A stretch of DNA of 64,000 nucleotides. Source: Trichomonas vaginalis G3. Its lineage: Eukaryota; Parabasalia; Trichomonadida; Trichomonadidae. The notes under the pieces are model-generated. The model was not told the DNA's origin. It searched no databases and worked only from the letters and a program-made list of their open reading frames with translations. The DNA lies in assembly GCF_026262505.1 (NCBI RefSeq), contig NC_067203.1:5084001-5148000 (forward strand), in the 5' to 3' direction. Below, one piece after another: positions 40,657-51,754 of the stretch. Both the position numbers and the translations under genes were made by a program. The first letter of the stretch is position 1. The number at the start of each line of letters is the position of its first letter.

Positions 40657-42351
40657 ATGCCACGTAAGCTACGTAAGAATATACGTAAGAGGAAGGGAGC
40701 ATTGAAACATCCAATAGTAAAACTGACACCACAACAACAGTTGCAACAACAAATGATGAATGACCCCACTATGTTGCAACAAATGTCAAGCAACCCTATG
40801 CTTTTAAACCGAGTTATTGGTGCACAGAGTGGAGGTTTAAGAGCGGCACTTTTAGCGAAAATAGCAGGCTATGGTGGAGCTGCAGACGGAACAGCTTATA
40901 ACCCTCAAAGTCAAATGAATTTGAGTTCACTCAAAAATCAAATAACAGATGTCAAAAAGTCAAACATAGACATACAGAAACAAATAAGTGAAAACGAAAA
41001 GAAACTAGAATATGACAGACAGACAAAGAAACTAAATGAGTTAAACGTAGAGAAAAAGAAGAAAGAAGAACAACTGAAAGAACTAAGTACAGAGGAATAT
41101 GCGAAAAAAGTGTCAGAAAAAGCAGCAGAAGTAGCAAAAATGGAACAAGATGTTATAAATTTGAAAAACCATACTACTCAATATAAAGTACTGAAAGATG
41201 AAGAAATAAAACAAAAAGCCATGAAGACATATATGGAAAGCGATGAGTATAAAAAAGAAGTTGAAGCAAATGTAAAGGCAGAAAAACTTTTACAGTTGCA
41301 AAACCAAACCGTACAGTATGAAAACTTAGCACAAGAAAGTAAAAATAACGACGCAGCCATGCAAAAGGCAATGAAAAGTGCAGATATTATAAAAGCTAAC
41401 AATGACTGGTTAGATGCCCAAGCCAACGCTAAAGCAGCCCAACTTATAGGGTCAATAAGGACAAAAATACAAGCGGATGAAGACAGTTCAAATGAAGCTT
41501 TAATGAATGCTGACTTTAAGAATGCCTTCGAAGCTCTTCATAGTAAGGTGAAACTAGTGAACGACTTCTCATCTGGAAAGAAACTGAAGTCTGAAGGTTT
41601 CGACAAAGAGTTAAGAGAAGTAGCACAAAATATGACGAAAATAACAGATGCAGCAACGAGACAGGCAGTTCAAAGTGCCTATGACGCCGTTAGAGCAGCT
41701 GTTGTGGAAAGTCAAGAAAAAGAGTTACAACAGACCAAAACAGACCTAGTAAATGCTTTCTTAAGAATGAAAAGTCAGGTAGGACATTATGCTGCAGATG
41801 GAACATATGGGCCAGCTGGTGGAACTTATATACCACCAAACCCTCCAAGAGAAGCACCTGCACCAGGACTACCTAAAACATTTACATCATCACATGGACA
41901 CAGACACAGGCATGCACCACAACAACAACCAACACAACAACTAACAGTTCAAAATCCAGCACCACAACAACAACCAACAGTTCAAAATCCAGCACAGCAA
42001 CCAACAGTTCAAAATCCAGCACAACAACCACCGCCACAACCAGCACAACAACCAACAGTTCAAAATCCAGCACAACAACCACCTCCACAACCAGCACAGC
42101 AACCAACAGTTCAAAACCCTGCACAACAACAACCACAAACAGAGCAAGGACATAAAAGAAGTAGAGAAAAAGGAAACCAAGAATTCTCAAAAATGCTTAA
42201 GGAAGATTATGGTTACCCAGATACTCTTGACTTTAGTGACAGATATAAAGAAGCTATTAGAAAGTTCAAGGAAGGAAATACTGACCCGAACCTATTTAGC
42301 TTTATGGTTCAGCATCAAATCGGATATAATCTCAAACCTGGAAAATACTAG
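40657..42351 (+). CDS. Polinton 2 large coiled-coil protein with Gln/Pro repeats
   Basis: The 564-residue product starts with a very basic segment (PRKLRKNIRKRKGALKHP), continues with about 300 residues of charged heptad-rich coiled coil, then a His/Gln/Pro region with six or seven copies of QPTVQNPAQQ and a C-terminal small domain ending NLKPGKY. Gly-Gly sites (QSGGLRAA, GYGGAADG, GPAGGTY) resemble adenain-type processing sites, though no protease was recognised. A DNA-binding core or scaffold protein is a possible role, from the basic head and position near capsid genes. The frame looks whole. Confidence 0.6.
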   Translation: MPRKLRKNIRKRKGALKHPIVKLTPQQQLQQQMMNDPTMLQQMSSNPMLLNRVIGAQSGGLRAALLAKIAGYGGAADGTAYNPQSQMNLSSLKNQITDVKKSNIDIQKQISENEKKLEYDRQTKKLNELNVEKKKKEEQLKELSTEEYAKKVSEKAAEVAKMEQDVINLKNHTTQYKVLKDEEIKQKAMKTYMESDEYKKEVEANVKAEKLLQLQNQTVQYENLAQESKNNDAAMQKAMKSADIIKANNDWLDAQANAKAAQLIGSIRTKIQADEDSSNEALMNADFKNAFEALHSKVKLVNDFSSGKKLKSEGFDKELREVAQNMTKITDAATRQAVQSAYDAVRAAVVESQEKELQQTKTDLVNAFLRMKSQVGHYAADGTYGPAGGTYIPPNPPREAPAPGLPKTFTSSHGHRHRHAPQQQPTQQLTVQNPAPQQQPTVQNPAQQPTVQNPAQQPPPQPAQQPTVQNPAQQPPPQPAQQPTVQNPAQQQPQTEQGHKRSREKGNQEFSKMLKEDYGYPDTLDFSDRYKEAIRKFKEGNTDPNLFSFMVQHQIGYNLKPGKY

Positions 42352-42393
42352 CTCGCAAAGGGATATGATTTAATAGCATATCATCCAAATGAC

Positions 42394-43457
42394 ATGAATG
42401 AATTTACTCCGAGATATTTGATGTCAGAGCTAAATGATAATTCAACTCTCTTCATGAAACGCGTAAAAAATAGAGACGGAACGAAAGAAGAAAGGTTTAT
42501 GAGTCCGGATGACTTAGATAGGGAACTTGTTAAAAACGGTCTCGGAATATATGAAATGCCACCAGATGAGGTACAAGAAACTCCACAGGAAGAAGTTCAG
42601 ATACAACCAGACATGGAAGAAATAGTTCAGCAACAACAGCTAGAAGAGCCTGAAGGAAACGAACAAGTCCCTCCTTTGGAAACTAACTTCACAGAACTAG
42701 ATGAAGATTTGGAACAGCCGAACAATCTTGACCCTCAACAAGAGTATGAGGAGAATATGGAATCTTTCCAAGAGTCTAAGAAAAATTCGGCTGACATAGT
42801 AGAAGGATATCGAAAAATGTTCACCGACATACAAAAGACTCCAACATCAGATGAAAATATTCAGCATAGAATGGAAGTACTGAAAGAAAATGTACGCAAA
42901 TACAATAATCCTTTTTACTTACGACCATATAACGTTTCAATCTTTGGCTGAACTCGGTGAAAATAAAAGGTTAAATTTCAACAAAACATATAGAAATGAA
43001 ACATTGTTTAAAGTTCATTCAGAACCTAACCAATATGGAAACAAACCTACTTTTTTCTGCAGACTATGGAACTACAATGAGATGGGGTCATAAAGCTAAT
43101 CCGGATAGGTGGTTCATAAACTTACAACCTCAATTCCAAGAAGTTGTAGACGCAATGGAAGTGAATGGTGAACCAGATATAACGGGTATTTTCAGCGCGG
43201 CTTTAATGCCATTGAAAGATATGAAAGATGCAGATATTTTGGACCAGTATGAAATGAACATGGCTGAGGGAAATATAACACCTGACGTTCTAGAACATTT
43301 ATCTCAAAGAACTACACAGAACCATAGAGATGGTATATTTGGTGAGGAGTTTAGAAAGAGAGTTAGGGAGAGAGAAGGAAGAGAACCTATTGTACATGAC
43401 CTTGCAAACGAAAGTTTGCAAAATGTCATAAAAACTTACTTTGCAGACAATAAATGA
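42394..43457 (+). pseudogene. Polinton 2 acidic/Gln-rich protein (broken)
   Basis: From ATG 42394 the region encodes an acidic, Gln/Glu-rich protein, with a more ordered C-terminal part (WFINLQPQFQEVVDAMEV; DANESLQ-like helices). It shares direction and tight spacing with the gene before and the two after, so a co-expressed structural cluster leading to the capsid gene is likely. It is broken, with about two breaks. No family is recognised. Confidence 0.5.
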
Positions 43458-43780
43458 GAAGGGATGAATATTTAAGAAAACTCAAATGGACAGTACCAAA
43501 TGAAATGTTAGTATTGAAAAACATGTTCCATGACAAAATAAAACCAACTACAGAAATAAATGACGCAAGACTGAAACGTTGGGTAAAAGCTTTCCCATTC
43601 ACAAAAGATATTATTGGTTACATGGAAAGAAAACCAGAATGGCTACAAAAACATATATTTGGAAACGAGCTTATTCCATATGGACAAGCTCTGTTTGAAG
43701 AGCTTGAACCGGAAACTCAGGAAAGAGTCATGCAAACATTAAGCGAAGACTCAAATACAAACTATGACAAAATTTTCTAG
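43454..43780 (+). CDS. Polinton 2 unknown basic protein (108 aa)
   Basis: The start ATG overlaps the preceding stop (ATGA), a typical compact viral arrangement. The product is helical, with a Trp/Lys-rich first half and an acidic end. No known domain is visible. It is probably part of the virion or assembly cluster by position. Confidence 0.5.
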   Translation: MRRDEYLRKLKWTVPNEMLVLKNMFHDKIKPTTEINDARLKRWVKAFPFTKDIIGYMERKPEWLQKHIFGNELIPYGQALFEELEPETQERVMQTLSEDSNTNYDKIF

Positions 43781-43797
43781 GATATAGGTTACCTGAG

Positions 43798-44076
43798 ATG
43801 GGCGACCAGAGCCCAAAGGCAAAAAGGACATGGGAAATTTACAACATACTAGGTGAACATGAGGCAAAGATGCTACAACTTGAAGCAGAGGGCAAGTTAC
43901 CAAAAGCGACACCAAAGAAGAAGAGAAGAGTAGAACAAAGTGAAAGTAGTGAAGAAGTAACTTCATCTAGTGAAAGTAGTGGCAATGAAGGAAAAAGAAG
44001 AGTTAAAGATTCAGTTAAAAACTCAGTCAGGAAGAAAGTAAAGCTTGGTCCGAGTGGGTTCTATTATGACATATAA
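43798..44076 (+). CDS. Polinton 2 Ser/Lys-rich basic protein (92 aa)
   Basis: The product has a short helical N-terminus (TWEIYNILGEHEAKMLQLEA), a KKKRR tract that could be a nuclear localisation signal, an acidic Ser/Glu run (SESSEEVTSSSESSG) and a second basic stretch. It precedes the capsid gene by 32 bp. A nuclear or DNA-associated role is suggested by composition only. Confidence 0.5.
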   Translation: MGDQSPKAKRTWEIYNILGEHEAKMLQLEAEGKLPKATPKKKRRVEQSESSEEVTSSSESSGNEGKRRVKDSVKNSVRKKVKLGPSGFYYDI

Positions 44077-44108
44077 ATCCAACTATTCTATATTTTTACC
44101 CATATGAA

Positions 44109-45571
44109 ATGTACGCCGCTCAGAATATAACGCCAACAGTTTTGGATGCCATGAACGGAAATGTTTCCGAATGGTATAACGAATGCGACAATGCCATTAG
44201 AAGGTCAGAAATAGTTCCTGGAACTTACGAATATACAACTGCTGTTTCTTATGGAAACGTAGGTGAGTTTGGAGAAGGCTCTTCAACAACAGTAGATATT
44301 GCTTGCGACAGGTTTCACATCATTTCTATTGACAACTCATTCTTATACGTGGAACAAGACATTGAAATAAAACCTTCTGCCAAGTTGTCTGACAAGAAAG
44401 GTTGCAATGGAATTTTCTATGTCGGATACCAATATGCTCCAGAAGTTTTTATGGATATAAGATATATTCTAACTCTGACTTAGTTCAAACAGTAACATGG
44501 GCAAACTATGAATGGTTCGCTTTGAGAAACTCAGTACAACCACAAGCTAGAGAACAAACAGACCAGTATGCAACTATTGAGAAAATAAGAAGACTTGACC
44601 TACTATTCCAGGAGTTTATGTTAACCTTTCTGACAAACTGCAGCAGCAGTAACCAAAGTAAAACTGAAACTTAGAGTTCCTTTGTCATCTTTCCTCATCT
44701 TCAGGTTTTTAAGATACTTGCCAAACTGGGCAGGAAAAATTTCTATCGAACTTACTCCAAGCAAAAATAACTTAGTCATTGCACCAACACAAGACCCATT
44801 CACTATTACAGACGTAAAGGGAAAAATCAAACGTCATTCGCCGAATTTTGCAAAGACAAAGTTGACTTAGACTTTGGTTTCTCAAACTTCAACAATGAAG
44901 TAAACTATTATTTCAATGCTGCTGGAACTGCTTGGGACACAGTTAAGTTTACATGCGAAAAGTTTGAATGCAAGAGAATAGAAAGCAGACTTGCAGTCTA
45001 TATGTTGGACCCAGATATTTCAAATGCTTTAGCTGCCAAATATATTGCAGTTCCACTTATGTTCCCTATACACCAAATATCTGTCAAAGACTTTGCAGTG
45101 AAGTTGGAAACCAAAATCCAGGAGCCGAAGGTGCAAGAACAGATATTGCTTTAACAACTGCAATGAAACATGCAGATACTATGTTTGTACTGTTCAGACG
45201 AACTATAAATGACTATTCTTGTTTCTACAACCCTGGTATTAAATATCATATAAACATAGATGGCAAATATTATCCAAGAGAAGAATATTCTACAGTTGAG
45301 GATATGAGGTCATACAACTTGACATTAGATGCTATGAACTTTAACAACAACTTCACAACAACTATTAACCTGAAATGCAAAGTTCTATTATGCCAAATGT
45401 GAAAGTATGGACTCATACAGGAGGTCAAAAAACTCAATATACAAATGGAGACCGTTCAAACTTTTGGCTTGGCATTCCATTTGCTGACTCAGAAGACTTA
45501 TGGGTGGTATTTCAACTGTTGGTACAGTTCAAATACAATATACTGTGACAGAGGCGGTCCAGATGAATTGA
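44109..45571 (+). pseudogene. mcp: Polinton 2 major capsid protein (broken)
   Basis: From ATG 44109 the region holds about 490 codons of strand-rich sequence typical of the double jelly-roll capsid family: STTVDIACDRFHIISIDNSF, DIEIKPSAKLS, repeated aromatic strands, and a closing part with NFWLGIPFADSEDLWVV. Length, composition and the preceding small basic gene match other Polinton morphogenesis clusters. It is broken, with about four breaks. The assignment rests on pattern and context. Confidence 0.6.
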
Positions 45572-45576
45572 GAGCA

Positions 45577-46023
45577 AAAGAAGTTTACAAAACCAATAGC
45601 ACTTTTCACGGAAGATGCTCTTTTGAAGATTCGTTCGATGAAACCTGCTGGGGCTCCTCAGATTGCATAACGACAGCTTCCATCGAGCAGATTTTGGCAG
45701 CAGGTCAGTAAGTTGTTCTTTGAACTGACTTCTCTCCGTCAAATATTGACAGTACGCCAGTTTTGACATAATATTGTATTATAAACTTTCCTTTAGTAAT
45801 ATCTGTAAGTTTGAAGTTATATTTTTGTCTGCTTCAAGAACTTTCACCATTTCAGTTATACCAACTTTCTTTGCTTTATGAAAATATTTAGGTTCAGCAA
45901 AGACTGCTATTCTATAACATTTTCCATTGTTTGTGTAAAGAACTATTCTGTCAATGTATTGTATTGTTTGTGAGTATAAACTTTGTTCTGCTTCAATTCA
46001 ATAAGATATCTGAATACGTCCAT
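45577..46023. other. Small gene remnants after the capsid gene
   Basis: A short plus-strand coding-like stretch (45577-45680) is followed by a minus-strand region (45711-46023) that encodes about 100 residues beginning MDVFRYLIELKQNK and including VLYTNNGKCYRIAVF, a compact alpha/beta pattern. The minus-strand gene is broken, with about two breaks. No family is recognised. Confidence 0.35.
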
Positions 46024-46084
46024 CTTTTATTCTAAGTAAAATGTCATTTCCGAAAAATAGAAGAGTAAGTGTTTCAAAAGGTTA

Positions 46085-46616
46085 ATGGCGGTGGTAGATG
46101 TGAAGTTAAATTCACCAACTCAAACAAAACAGTCAAAGTGTTGTTGTCAATGTCAAAGACAGAGATGTGAAGTGGGGAAACCATACGAAGACGAAGATGG
46201 TATAACAATTGTTCCTGTAAAAGAACCAACATATCCTGAAGTTAACAGAGACTTAAGTTCTGTTGCAGATATTCGAAACGACTACCAACAACTGAAAGAC
46301 AAACTTCAAACTCAGGAGAAGATTTGTCAAGCTTTAATATAATGTTAAACTTGTCGAACACAACCCTGTAAAGTGAACTCATATGTCATTGCACCTCATG
46401 AAGTTTTGAAAAGAACTATTGAAACTTTTGACAGAGGCAGACGATATAAACATCAAAGAAATAGAACCCGACATTGGTTGCTGTGGTGTTTCATATAATG
46501 TCATTGACAAGATATACGTTATAAAGGAGGGTGAAACGTTGAACTTAAAATATAGTTTCCCAGACGTTATAAAAATATTTGACGACCACAACATTTCATT
46601 AAAATTTATTTGCTAA
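46085..46616 (+). pseudogene. Polinton 2 conserved protein with CCG motif (broken)
   Basis: This is the counterpart of 24658-25302 in Polinton 1. The N-terminal part is Cys-rich (SKCCCQCQRQRC) and the C-terminal domain has EPDIGCCGVSYNVIDKIYVI followed by TLNLKYSFPDVIKIF. The two elements share spacing and order in that domain, and the gene lies next to the same structural family in both. It is broken, with about one break. Confidence 0.5.
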
Positions 46617-46620
46617 GTAA

Positions 46621-47364
46621 ATGGCAGAAGACATAATGGTTTATACTATTACGACTAAAAACCTGAGTCATATAATTCTATAACAACAAACTTACAAAGT
46701 CCTCAAGGACGATATTGTAAAACTAACCTTAAACACAATGACGACTAAAGCCTGTTTTGCTCTTTTGACACAGAAGACTTATTGTTGTGAATGGTAAAAA
46801 ATACTCCTTTGAAGATACTTACTCAGATATACCACCAACAGGTTTGTTGACTTATTTAATACTTTAAGTACGGTTGTAACATGTGCTGCAACTAGAGCAG
46901 GTTTCATTATGTTTGGATGTCCGACTGAGTTTACTATAACGATATGAGCTATAATACAAAACTTATTCTGGTTTTACTACCAACAGTTTCCTATAACAGG
47001 AAAAGGTGTCATACAAGGAATGTCTATTCCATTGACATTAAGCACACCAATCTTATATATTGTTTCAAACTTAGGTTCAAAGTGTTATTCGAATGTCGAC
47101 AGAAACTATTATGACCAAAAGATACTTATGCGTATAAACAATACTTTCTCTGCTGGTTTGCCTATTGTTCATTCGAATGCAGAATTTTCAACCTTAGTGA
47201 ACTCAAACACTTTGGCAAGTATAACGTTGACATTAGTTGACGCAAACTTTGTTCCTGTAAAACTTTTATGTCCTATGTATTTGTCAATGACGGCAGAAAG
47301 TTTCGAATTGGAAGATGCAACTGTGAAAGTATTGTATTACAAGAACAACTTCAACAACAAATAG
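46621..47364 (+). pseudogene. Polinton 2 candidate minor structural protein (broken)
   Basis: The region starts at ATG 46621 and ends with a beta-rich segment: MSIPLTLSTPILYIVSNLG, ILMRINNTFSAGLPIVHSNA and TLTLVDANFVPVKLLCPMYL. This matches in pattern the C-terminal half of 23427-24137 in Polinton 1. The family accompanies capsid genes in Maverick-type elements, which suggests a virion protein. It is broken, with about three breaks in its first half. Confidence 0.5.
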
Positions 47365-47441
47365 CTCAAGAACAACAAATGCAACAAATGGAACAACAAA
47401 GTCAAGAATAAAAAATAATATTTTTTTTATTTTTATAAAAA

Positions 47442-48676
47442 ATGTACAGAATAGATGTTTCAGATTTTTATGACTTCCAAGCATTCAGAAATATGTGTCC
47501 ATTTAGAGACTATAACAAAGCAGTCGAGAATTTGAAACGTTTAGTCATTTATGTTGACTCTGCCCCAGAATGTTATGTCATGAAAGAATGGATGTTGTCT
47601 TTAACAAACCAAGAGCAACAATAGTGTCTGAACAAGAATGTAGACAGAAACTTAAGAAAAATAAAAGTTGTACAAGTTGGAATGAAGATGTTAGATGCTT
47701 GGGATATCTTATTGTCAAAGTTAGAAGATTTTTCAGTTCGAGGTATAAAGTTCTATACACCTTCTCCAAACTTCTATTCTATCTTCACTGGATATAAATA
47801 CGAACAAGTAGAATGGAAACACAGTATTATAGAAGCTTGGTTAGACCATGTCAAAGAAATTATATGCAATGGAAACGAAAGAGTTTATGAGTATATCTTA
47901 TGTTGGTTTGCAAATATCTTACAACATCCAAGTGCTAAAAATGAAACTGCTCTCATTATAATTGGAAAACAAGGAACTGGTAAGAATACTTTCTTTACAG
48001 ATATTTTGTGCAAACTATTAGAGGGTTATTCGAATCCGAATATGACAAACTTAGAAAACATCTGTGGCAAGTTTAACTCCTCAATAGAGAATATGAAACT
48101 TATAGTTTGCAATGAACTTCAAAGTATAGATACAACAAAAAGTTTTGAACTCAGATGCTTTGAAGAGTCTTATAACAGACAAAGTTGGAGTTGTTGAAAG
48201 AAAGTATAAAGACCAAAGAGTTTGTGAAAATGTTGCAAACTTCATTATGGTTTCAAACAATGCTGTTCCGATGAAGTTAGAAAGTTCTGACAGAAGATAT
48301 GTAGTTGTCAGAACGTCAGAAGCTCATATGCAAATACAGAATATTTTGACGCTTTGTCAGAATGTTTGACATCTGACTTTTACAACCACTTGTTCTCATA
48401 TTTCATGACATTAGATATTCTAAGTTCAATCCAAGACAAATTCCACATACCGAAGAGAGACAAACATTGTTAGAAGCAAACAAGAGTGTATATGAACTGT
48501 TCATAGAAGAAAGGCGACTTTGTGTCATTAGATGAAAGGTCATTGTACGATTCGTATAAACAATATTGTCAAGAATATGGTTATATGCAGCTTCTAAACG
48601 AACATTCTTGGCAAATGTCAAAAGTCTTTTAGATGTTCAGAATGGTGTATATACAAAGAAAATTTTTTCTGAGTAA
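47442..48676 (+). pseudogene. Polinton 2 SF3 helicase (broken)
   Basis: After the leader TTTTTATTTTTATAAAAA, ATG 47442 starts a region with LDAWDILLSKLEDFSVRGIK, Walker A IIGKQGTGKNTFF, Walker B LIVCNEL and the ENVANFIMVSNN motif C with DRRYVVVR. These match the helicase half of the Polinton 1 primase-helicase almost step for step. I saw no primase signature upstream, so this version may be helicase only. It is broken, with about four breaks. Confidence 0.8.
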
Positions 48677-48707
48677 ATTTAAAAAAATATTTTTTATCCG
48701 ATAGAAA

Positions 48708-49107
48708 AGATGACGAAATATATTCAGTAAACAAGTACATGTCAGGACTTAAAGAAGAACTAGACCCATTCACATATTGAATGTTTACTTCTACCATTTT
48801 GAAAAGTCTTCATTCAGCAAAGTTTGGAACATCGAACCAGTTAAGTTTGCTATTGTGACTAAAAATGGTGCGAAATTTGAAGACTAGACATAGAAGGTTT
48901 GTTAACAGTCAAAGAAATTTTGACAGAAGGTTCTCAAACCTTAAAGAAGGCAAAGCATACAAACTTGTTATACCTTATGAACCAAAGAAGACAGACGACT
49001 ATGAATATTATGAGTCTAAAGTTGTAGAAGTTCAAGGTAAATTGGGTAAAAATATTTTAGAGTCTAAGCCAGTGTTTACTCCTAAAAGGAAGAGAACATT
49101 GACATGA
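48708..49107 (+). pseudogene. Polinton 2 small basic gene (broken)
   Basis: A compact region with short coding-like frames, ending in an 80-codon frame rich in Arg/Lys (VRNLKTRHRRFVNSQRNF). It follows the helicase gene and precedes a minus-strand gene. It is broken, with about two breaks, and no family is recognised. Confidence 0.35.
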
Positions 49108-49139
49108 CCCAGAAATGTTCTAAAAATAAAATTTTATTT

Positions 49140-49465
49140 TTACATGTCAAATTTCTTTTTCTCTGGAACTGGTTCAGGTTCTTTCTTCTCTTCTACTTTT
49201 TTCTCTTTCTTTTCTTTCTTCTTCTTCTCTGGTGGAGTTATGTCAAATTTCTCCGAACCATATTTCTGTAAAAGTTCTTTGTCCTTTAATAGCTCATCTA
49301 TTCTGTTTTCTATTTCATCTTTCAAGAACACACGCATGTGTCTTTTTTGCATTCTAAGAACTTTGTTGGACTTCATCTTTCCAATCGGCGTCATCTCTGT
49401 CAACAAGTCTGTCAATGACAAATTTAAGACTGCTCTTTGTAATGTTTATGGTTCTTGTCATTATA
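49140..49465 (-). pseudogene. Polinton 2 Lys/Glu-rich small protein (broken)
   Basis: The minus-strand region begins near MTRTINITKSSLKFVIDRLV and ends in a helical, then strongly Lys/Glu/Pro-rich tail (KKKEKKEKKVEEKKEPEPVP). It may be a basic packaging or nuclear protein. It is broken, with about one break. Confidence 0.4.
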
Positions 49466-49625
49466 TCCCAGAAACAGAACTTTAGAACAAATTCACCTTC
49501 TTTTCTACACTATGTAAGTTTTATGTCGACAGATGTTTTGCTGTCGAAAAGTTTTGTCTCGAATATAGATAGCGAAATCGCTAGACATTTTCTAAAAGAT
49601 AAAAATTTTAATTTTTCTAAAAAAT

Positions 49626-50501
49626 ATGTTAGAAAAAAAGTTTGCTGACATTGACAAGAAATTTGAGAATGTTTTAAACAAGAACAAGAGAAAGTTAGAA
49701 AATGCTCAGATAAAGCCTATACATGAAAAGTTCTTATTTGCTCAGAATGGTATAACAGGTCTAATTGCACCACCTGGGTCGGGTAAGACTTTCACTTATC
49801 TTAAAATGGCTGCACAACAACAAGAACTAGATGAGAAGAACCCATTCTATGAGTTAGTAGTCATTTGTAGTACTTCGGGTCAATTTGACCAAACCGTCAA
49901 TTCGTTCAAAGATATTATAAAGAAGTCTAAGTTAGTATGTATAAAGGATACTGAGTTGTTAGATTGGATAAAGAAGTACCAAAGAAGAGTTTTGAAGTAT
50001 AATGCTATAAATGAGTATATAAATTCGAAGTTTAAAGACCCAAATGAGGAAATGCAGAGAATATTAGAGAAGAAACACTTCAGAAACAAACAGAAAGAGA
50101 TAGAATACATTTCGAAGAAATTGCAATCTTACGATTGGAAGACTTACCCTCATAGATGTCTTCTTATCTTAGATGATTTCGCCTCTCATCCTTTGTTAAA
50201 GAACAGAGAACAAGATATGTGTCGAATTCTTAAGAAGCTCAGACACTTTAACATCTCAGTTGTCATTTGTGTACAGACAGCAAAGAGTTTAAGTAAGGAT
50301 GTTAAAAGAATACTTACTGACATAATACTTTTCCCCGGATTGTCCGAAGACGATTTCATGGAACTTATGAAAGAGTCCATGGCAGGTAAGTTTGACAGAC
50401 ATGAACTATGGGAGAAGTACAAAGTCATACAAGACCCTCATACTTCTTTCAGAATTCATATCTACGCAAACAAAGTTCAAATTGTAAAAAGTCAAGCTTG
50501 A
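49626..50501 (+). CDS. Polinton 2 A32-like genome packaging ATPase
   Basis: The 291-residue product looks whole. Walker A APPGSGKT lies near residues 48-55, Walker B CLLILDDFAS near 178-187, and RILKKLRHFNISVVICVQTA follows as the sensor/arginine-finger strand. Helical insertions between the two Walker motifs are longer than in the Polinton 1 enzyme. The family translocates DNA into capsids. The ATG follows TTTAATTTTTCTAAAAAAT, the AT-rich leader. It is the best evidence that Polinton 2, like Polinton 1, belongs to a virion-forming lineage. Confidence 0.9.
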   Translation: MLEKKFADIDKKFENVLNKNKRKLENAQIKPIHEKFLFAQNGITGLIAPPGSGKTFTYLKMAAQQQELDEKNPFYELVVICSTSGQFDQTVNSFKDIIKKSKLVCIKDTELLDWIKKYQRRVLKYNAINEYINSKFKDPNEEMQRILEKKHFRNKQKEIEYISKKLQSYDWKTYPHRCLLILDDFASHPLLKNREQDMCRILKKLRHFNISVVICVQTAKSLSKDVKRILTDIILFPGLSEDDFMELMKESMAGKFDRHELWEKYKVIQDPHTSFRIHIYANKVQIVKSQA

Positions 50502-50520
50502 AAAATGTAAGTGTTTAGTC

Positions 50521-50700
50521 TTAGTAAGGATATCTCTTCGCGAAGCAAATACCATTGCTGAATTTTATGTACGTGAAGAGAAGTACAATGAATTCAATTA
50601 CGAGTACAATTGCAATGACAACTAAGGCAACTATTTTTGTCTTTTGCCAGCAAGAGTACTTCTTCTCTTCCAATGGTTCGGCAGAACTATACTCACTCAT
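50521..50700 (-). CDS. Polinton 2 single-span membrane protein (59 aa)
   Basis: ATG 50700 opens 59 codons: an acidic N-terminus (SEYSSAEPLEEKKYSCW), a 25-residue hydrophobic span (IVALVVIAIVLVIEFIVLLFTY) and a short basic tail. It is divergent from the plus-strand gene that starts at 50745. A second tiny membrane protein lies at 62589-62720. Confidence 0.6.
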   Translation of the reverse strand: MSEYSSAEPLEEKKYSCWQKTKIVALVVIAIVLVIEFIVLLFTYIKFSNGICFAKRYPY

Positions 50701-50744
50701 GAGAAATGCCAAAACGGTTTAATAGAAAAAGTGTCATTTTTTTC

Positions 50745-50933
50745 ATGTCCGAAGACTCGAAGGTGCAACACTTCCAAAATACCGACGAACTCAGAAGAGC
50801 AGCATGGCAGTATGTTCTTGACAACTTCTTTGAGTTCTCCAGGTACACCTTGGAAAATGCTGAAGAACTCCGACACAGAGAATTTGGAGAAATTGCACTC
50901 CAATACTATCTTGACAAACAAAGGGTAAATTAA
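50745..50933 (+). CDS. Polinton 2 small acidic/helical protein (62 aa)
   Basis: The start at 50745 is preferred over the ATG at 50706 because the box AAAAAGTGTCATTTTTTT (50726-50743) ends one base before it, exactly as a near-identical box precedes 50969. The product (SEDSKVQHFQNTDELRRAAW...) is probably helical. No family is recognised. Confidence 0.5.
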   Translation: MSEDSKVQHFQNTDELRRAAWQYVLDNFFEFSRYTLENAEELRHREFGEIALQYYLDKQRVN

Positions 50934-50968
50934 GACTAAAAACTTAACGTTTAAAAAGTGACATTTTT

Positions 50969-51169
50969 ATGAGCTCCGAGTCACCGAGAAAACTTGGTCA
51001 GATGTTAGCAGCTTACTTCCCTGAGGAGGATGGAAGCGTTACATACATCAGGTTCAAAAACAACGAACCTGGAATTGCGTACCAAATTCGCAATTACATG
51101 ACCATGGAAGAGTACGAAAGGTTTCTACAAGAGAAACCAGCTCTAAACAACTCAGAAAAGAAAGAGTAA
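50969..51169 (+). CDS. Polinton 2 small protein (66 aa)
   Basis: ATG 50969 follows AAAAAGTGACATTTTT (50953-50968) directly. The product has a small mixed domain (QMLAAYFPEEDGSVTYIRF) and a charged end. No family is recognised. It appears co-expressed with the preceding gene through the shared box. Confidence 0.5.
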   Translation: MSSESPRKLGQMLAAYFPEEDGSVTYIRFKNNEPGIAYQIRNYMTMEEYERFLQEKPALNNSEKKE

Positions 51170-51197
51170 AAAGTTTAATTCGTAATTGTTTATTTTT

Positions 51198-51754
51198 TTA
51201 CTTGTAAGGGCAAGCTGCAGGTATGAAGTCGACTATCTCCGTCTTTGTTTTGACGAGCTGGACGGCTCTTGCGAGTACGTCTGTTTTGCGGTCTCCAGCT
51301 GGTGTCTGACCTTCGTAATTGCGCATGTTCTTGAGAGCTCCAACTGTAAATGGTTGTAGGATGAAGAGTCTCTCAGACTGCTTGAGGTAGTCTTCACGGT
51401 CACGAACCGAATCTGTGGTACGAGTCGAATCAGTCGATTTGAGGGAAGAGACTGAAAGCCTGTCGTCTTCCATTGGAGCTGTAGCATACTTTGCGTAAGC
51501 GGTTCAGACCTTCTTCGAAGTCTTGGTCTCTCTTCGATTGAGATTGGAATTGGAATTGCTGGGGTGGAGCTTGCTGGAACAACCAAGGGTTGGGGAAGTA
51601 AGGCATGGCTGAGGAGGTAGTTCGGGAAGCCTTGTGGTGGGTAGTAACCTTGAGGTGGAAATTGGTAGTAATTCGGAGGTACTTGCTGGAACTGAGGTTG
51701 CTGAGGAGACTGTTGTGGTTCTGCAGCTTTCGGTTCTTCTGGCTTTGAAGGCAT
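51198..51754 (-). pseudogene. Polinton 2 Pro/Gln/Tyr-rich protein (broken)
   Basis: The N-terminal part has low-complexity Pro/Gln/Tyr sequence (PPNYYQFPPQGYYPPQGF), and the C-terminal part is more ordered (RLFILQPFTVGALKNMRNYE). This design resembles minor capsid or tegument-like linkers, but I cannot name it. It is broken, with about one break. It diverges from the gene at 51935 over a repeat-bearing control region. Confidence 0.4.

Noticed and set aside
41882-42190. Minus-strand hydrophobic frames over the Gln/Pro repeats
   Set aside because: Shadows of the QPTVQNPAQQ repeats of the coiled-coil gene on the plus strand.
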